Positions 5,475-5,484 of a stretch of 5,484 nt of DNA are shown here, in pieces. The stretch comes from Clostridia bacterium. Lineage in GTDB: Bacteria; Bacillota; Clostridia; Oscillospirales; Acutalibacteraceae. The notes beneath the pieces were generated by a model that had not been told where the DNA came from, did no database searches, and saw only the letters and a program-made list of their open reading frames with translations. How positions within the stretch are numbered: position 1 is the stretch's first letter; every line of letters begins with the position of its first letter. The stretch covers positions 1 through 5,484 of the forward strand of contig CAAENL010000042.1 in the NCBI GenBank assembly GCA_900757335.1. The letters are read 5' to 3'. The position numbers and the translations under genes are program-made.

Positions 5475-5484
5475 AAAAAACCAA
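5475..5484 (-). terminator. Start of a terminator for a gene beyond the right edge (partial)
   Basis: The last ten bases, AAAAAACCAA, match 4000-4009, which are the U-tract and first half-arm of the copy 2 terminator. By position this would be the terminator of a further minus-strand gene upstream of copy 2. The second arm is off the window, so this rests on homology only. Confidence 0.55.

Larger units (their letters stand above)
5278..5484 (-). repeat. Conserved cassette head, right copy
   Basis: This is the counterpart of 3800-4009 (identities given there). It runs to the last base of the window, which stops at AAAAAACCAA, the point where the left copy enters the hairpin of its terminator. 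Confidence 0.92.

Noticed and set aside
2537..5484. CRISPR array, insertion sequence or phage element as the source of the repeats
   Set aside because: There are no short regularly spaced repeats, transposase, terminal inverted repeats or phage genes. The repeats are explained by gene duplication and in-frame coiled-coil units.

Overview
The window reads as chromosomal DNA of a low-GC, endospore-forming anaerobe of the Clostridia. The evidence is a SpoVT-type sporulation regulator at the left edge, a small clostridial-style single-cluster [4Fe-4S] ferredoxin, a membrane-anchored M23 peptidase whose sequence matches what I remember of a clostridial family, strong GGAGG-type Shine-Dalgarno sites, consensus sigma-A promoters and very AT-rich spacers with U-tract terminators. 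I cannot name the genus.

Left part (1-2090), ordinary core genes. The 5' part of spoVT lies on the minus strand (1-193). It is divergent from a monocistronic ferredoxin gene (453-641, plus) that has a near-consensus promoter (387-415) and an intrinsic terminator (700-732). An M23-family zinc peptidase with an N-terminal membrane anchor follows (plus, best start TTG at 964, end 2001), with a probable terminator at 2034-2090. Its ribosome-binding site abuts the first ATG, so the TTG nine bases further on is the likely start.

Middle (2091-2536), a stretch without a gene. It holds a strong hairpin terminator (2292-2320) whose better U-tract is on the minus strand, and an imperfect 67-nt inverted repeat (2365-2431). 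Both probably form the 3' end of the minus-strand gene to the right.

Right part (2537-5484), the unusual region. Two paralogous genes, both minus strand, encode exported coiled-coil proteins of 440 and 416 residues that I cannot assign to a known family. Each is a self-contained cassette with its own extended -10 promoter, GGAGG site, signal peptide, charged helical region with internal repeats and related C-terminal domain. A terminator directly follows the 416-residue gene. Promoter, leader and signal-peptide DNA is almost identical between the two copies (87 of 88 bases in one block, 65 of 68 in another), whereas the mature proteins have diverged heavily. The window ends inside what matches the first half of the inter-cassette terminator, which predicts a third copy just beyond the right edge. 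This looks like an expanding, diversifying family of secreted proteins built on a common expression and export head. It is the part of the window most likely to be undescribed; the function is unknown and none is proposed beyond export.
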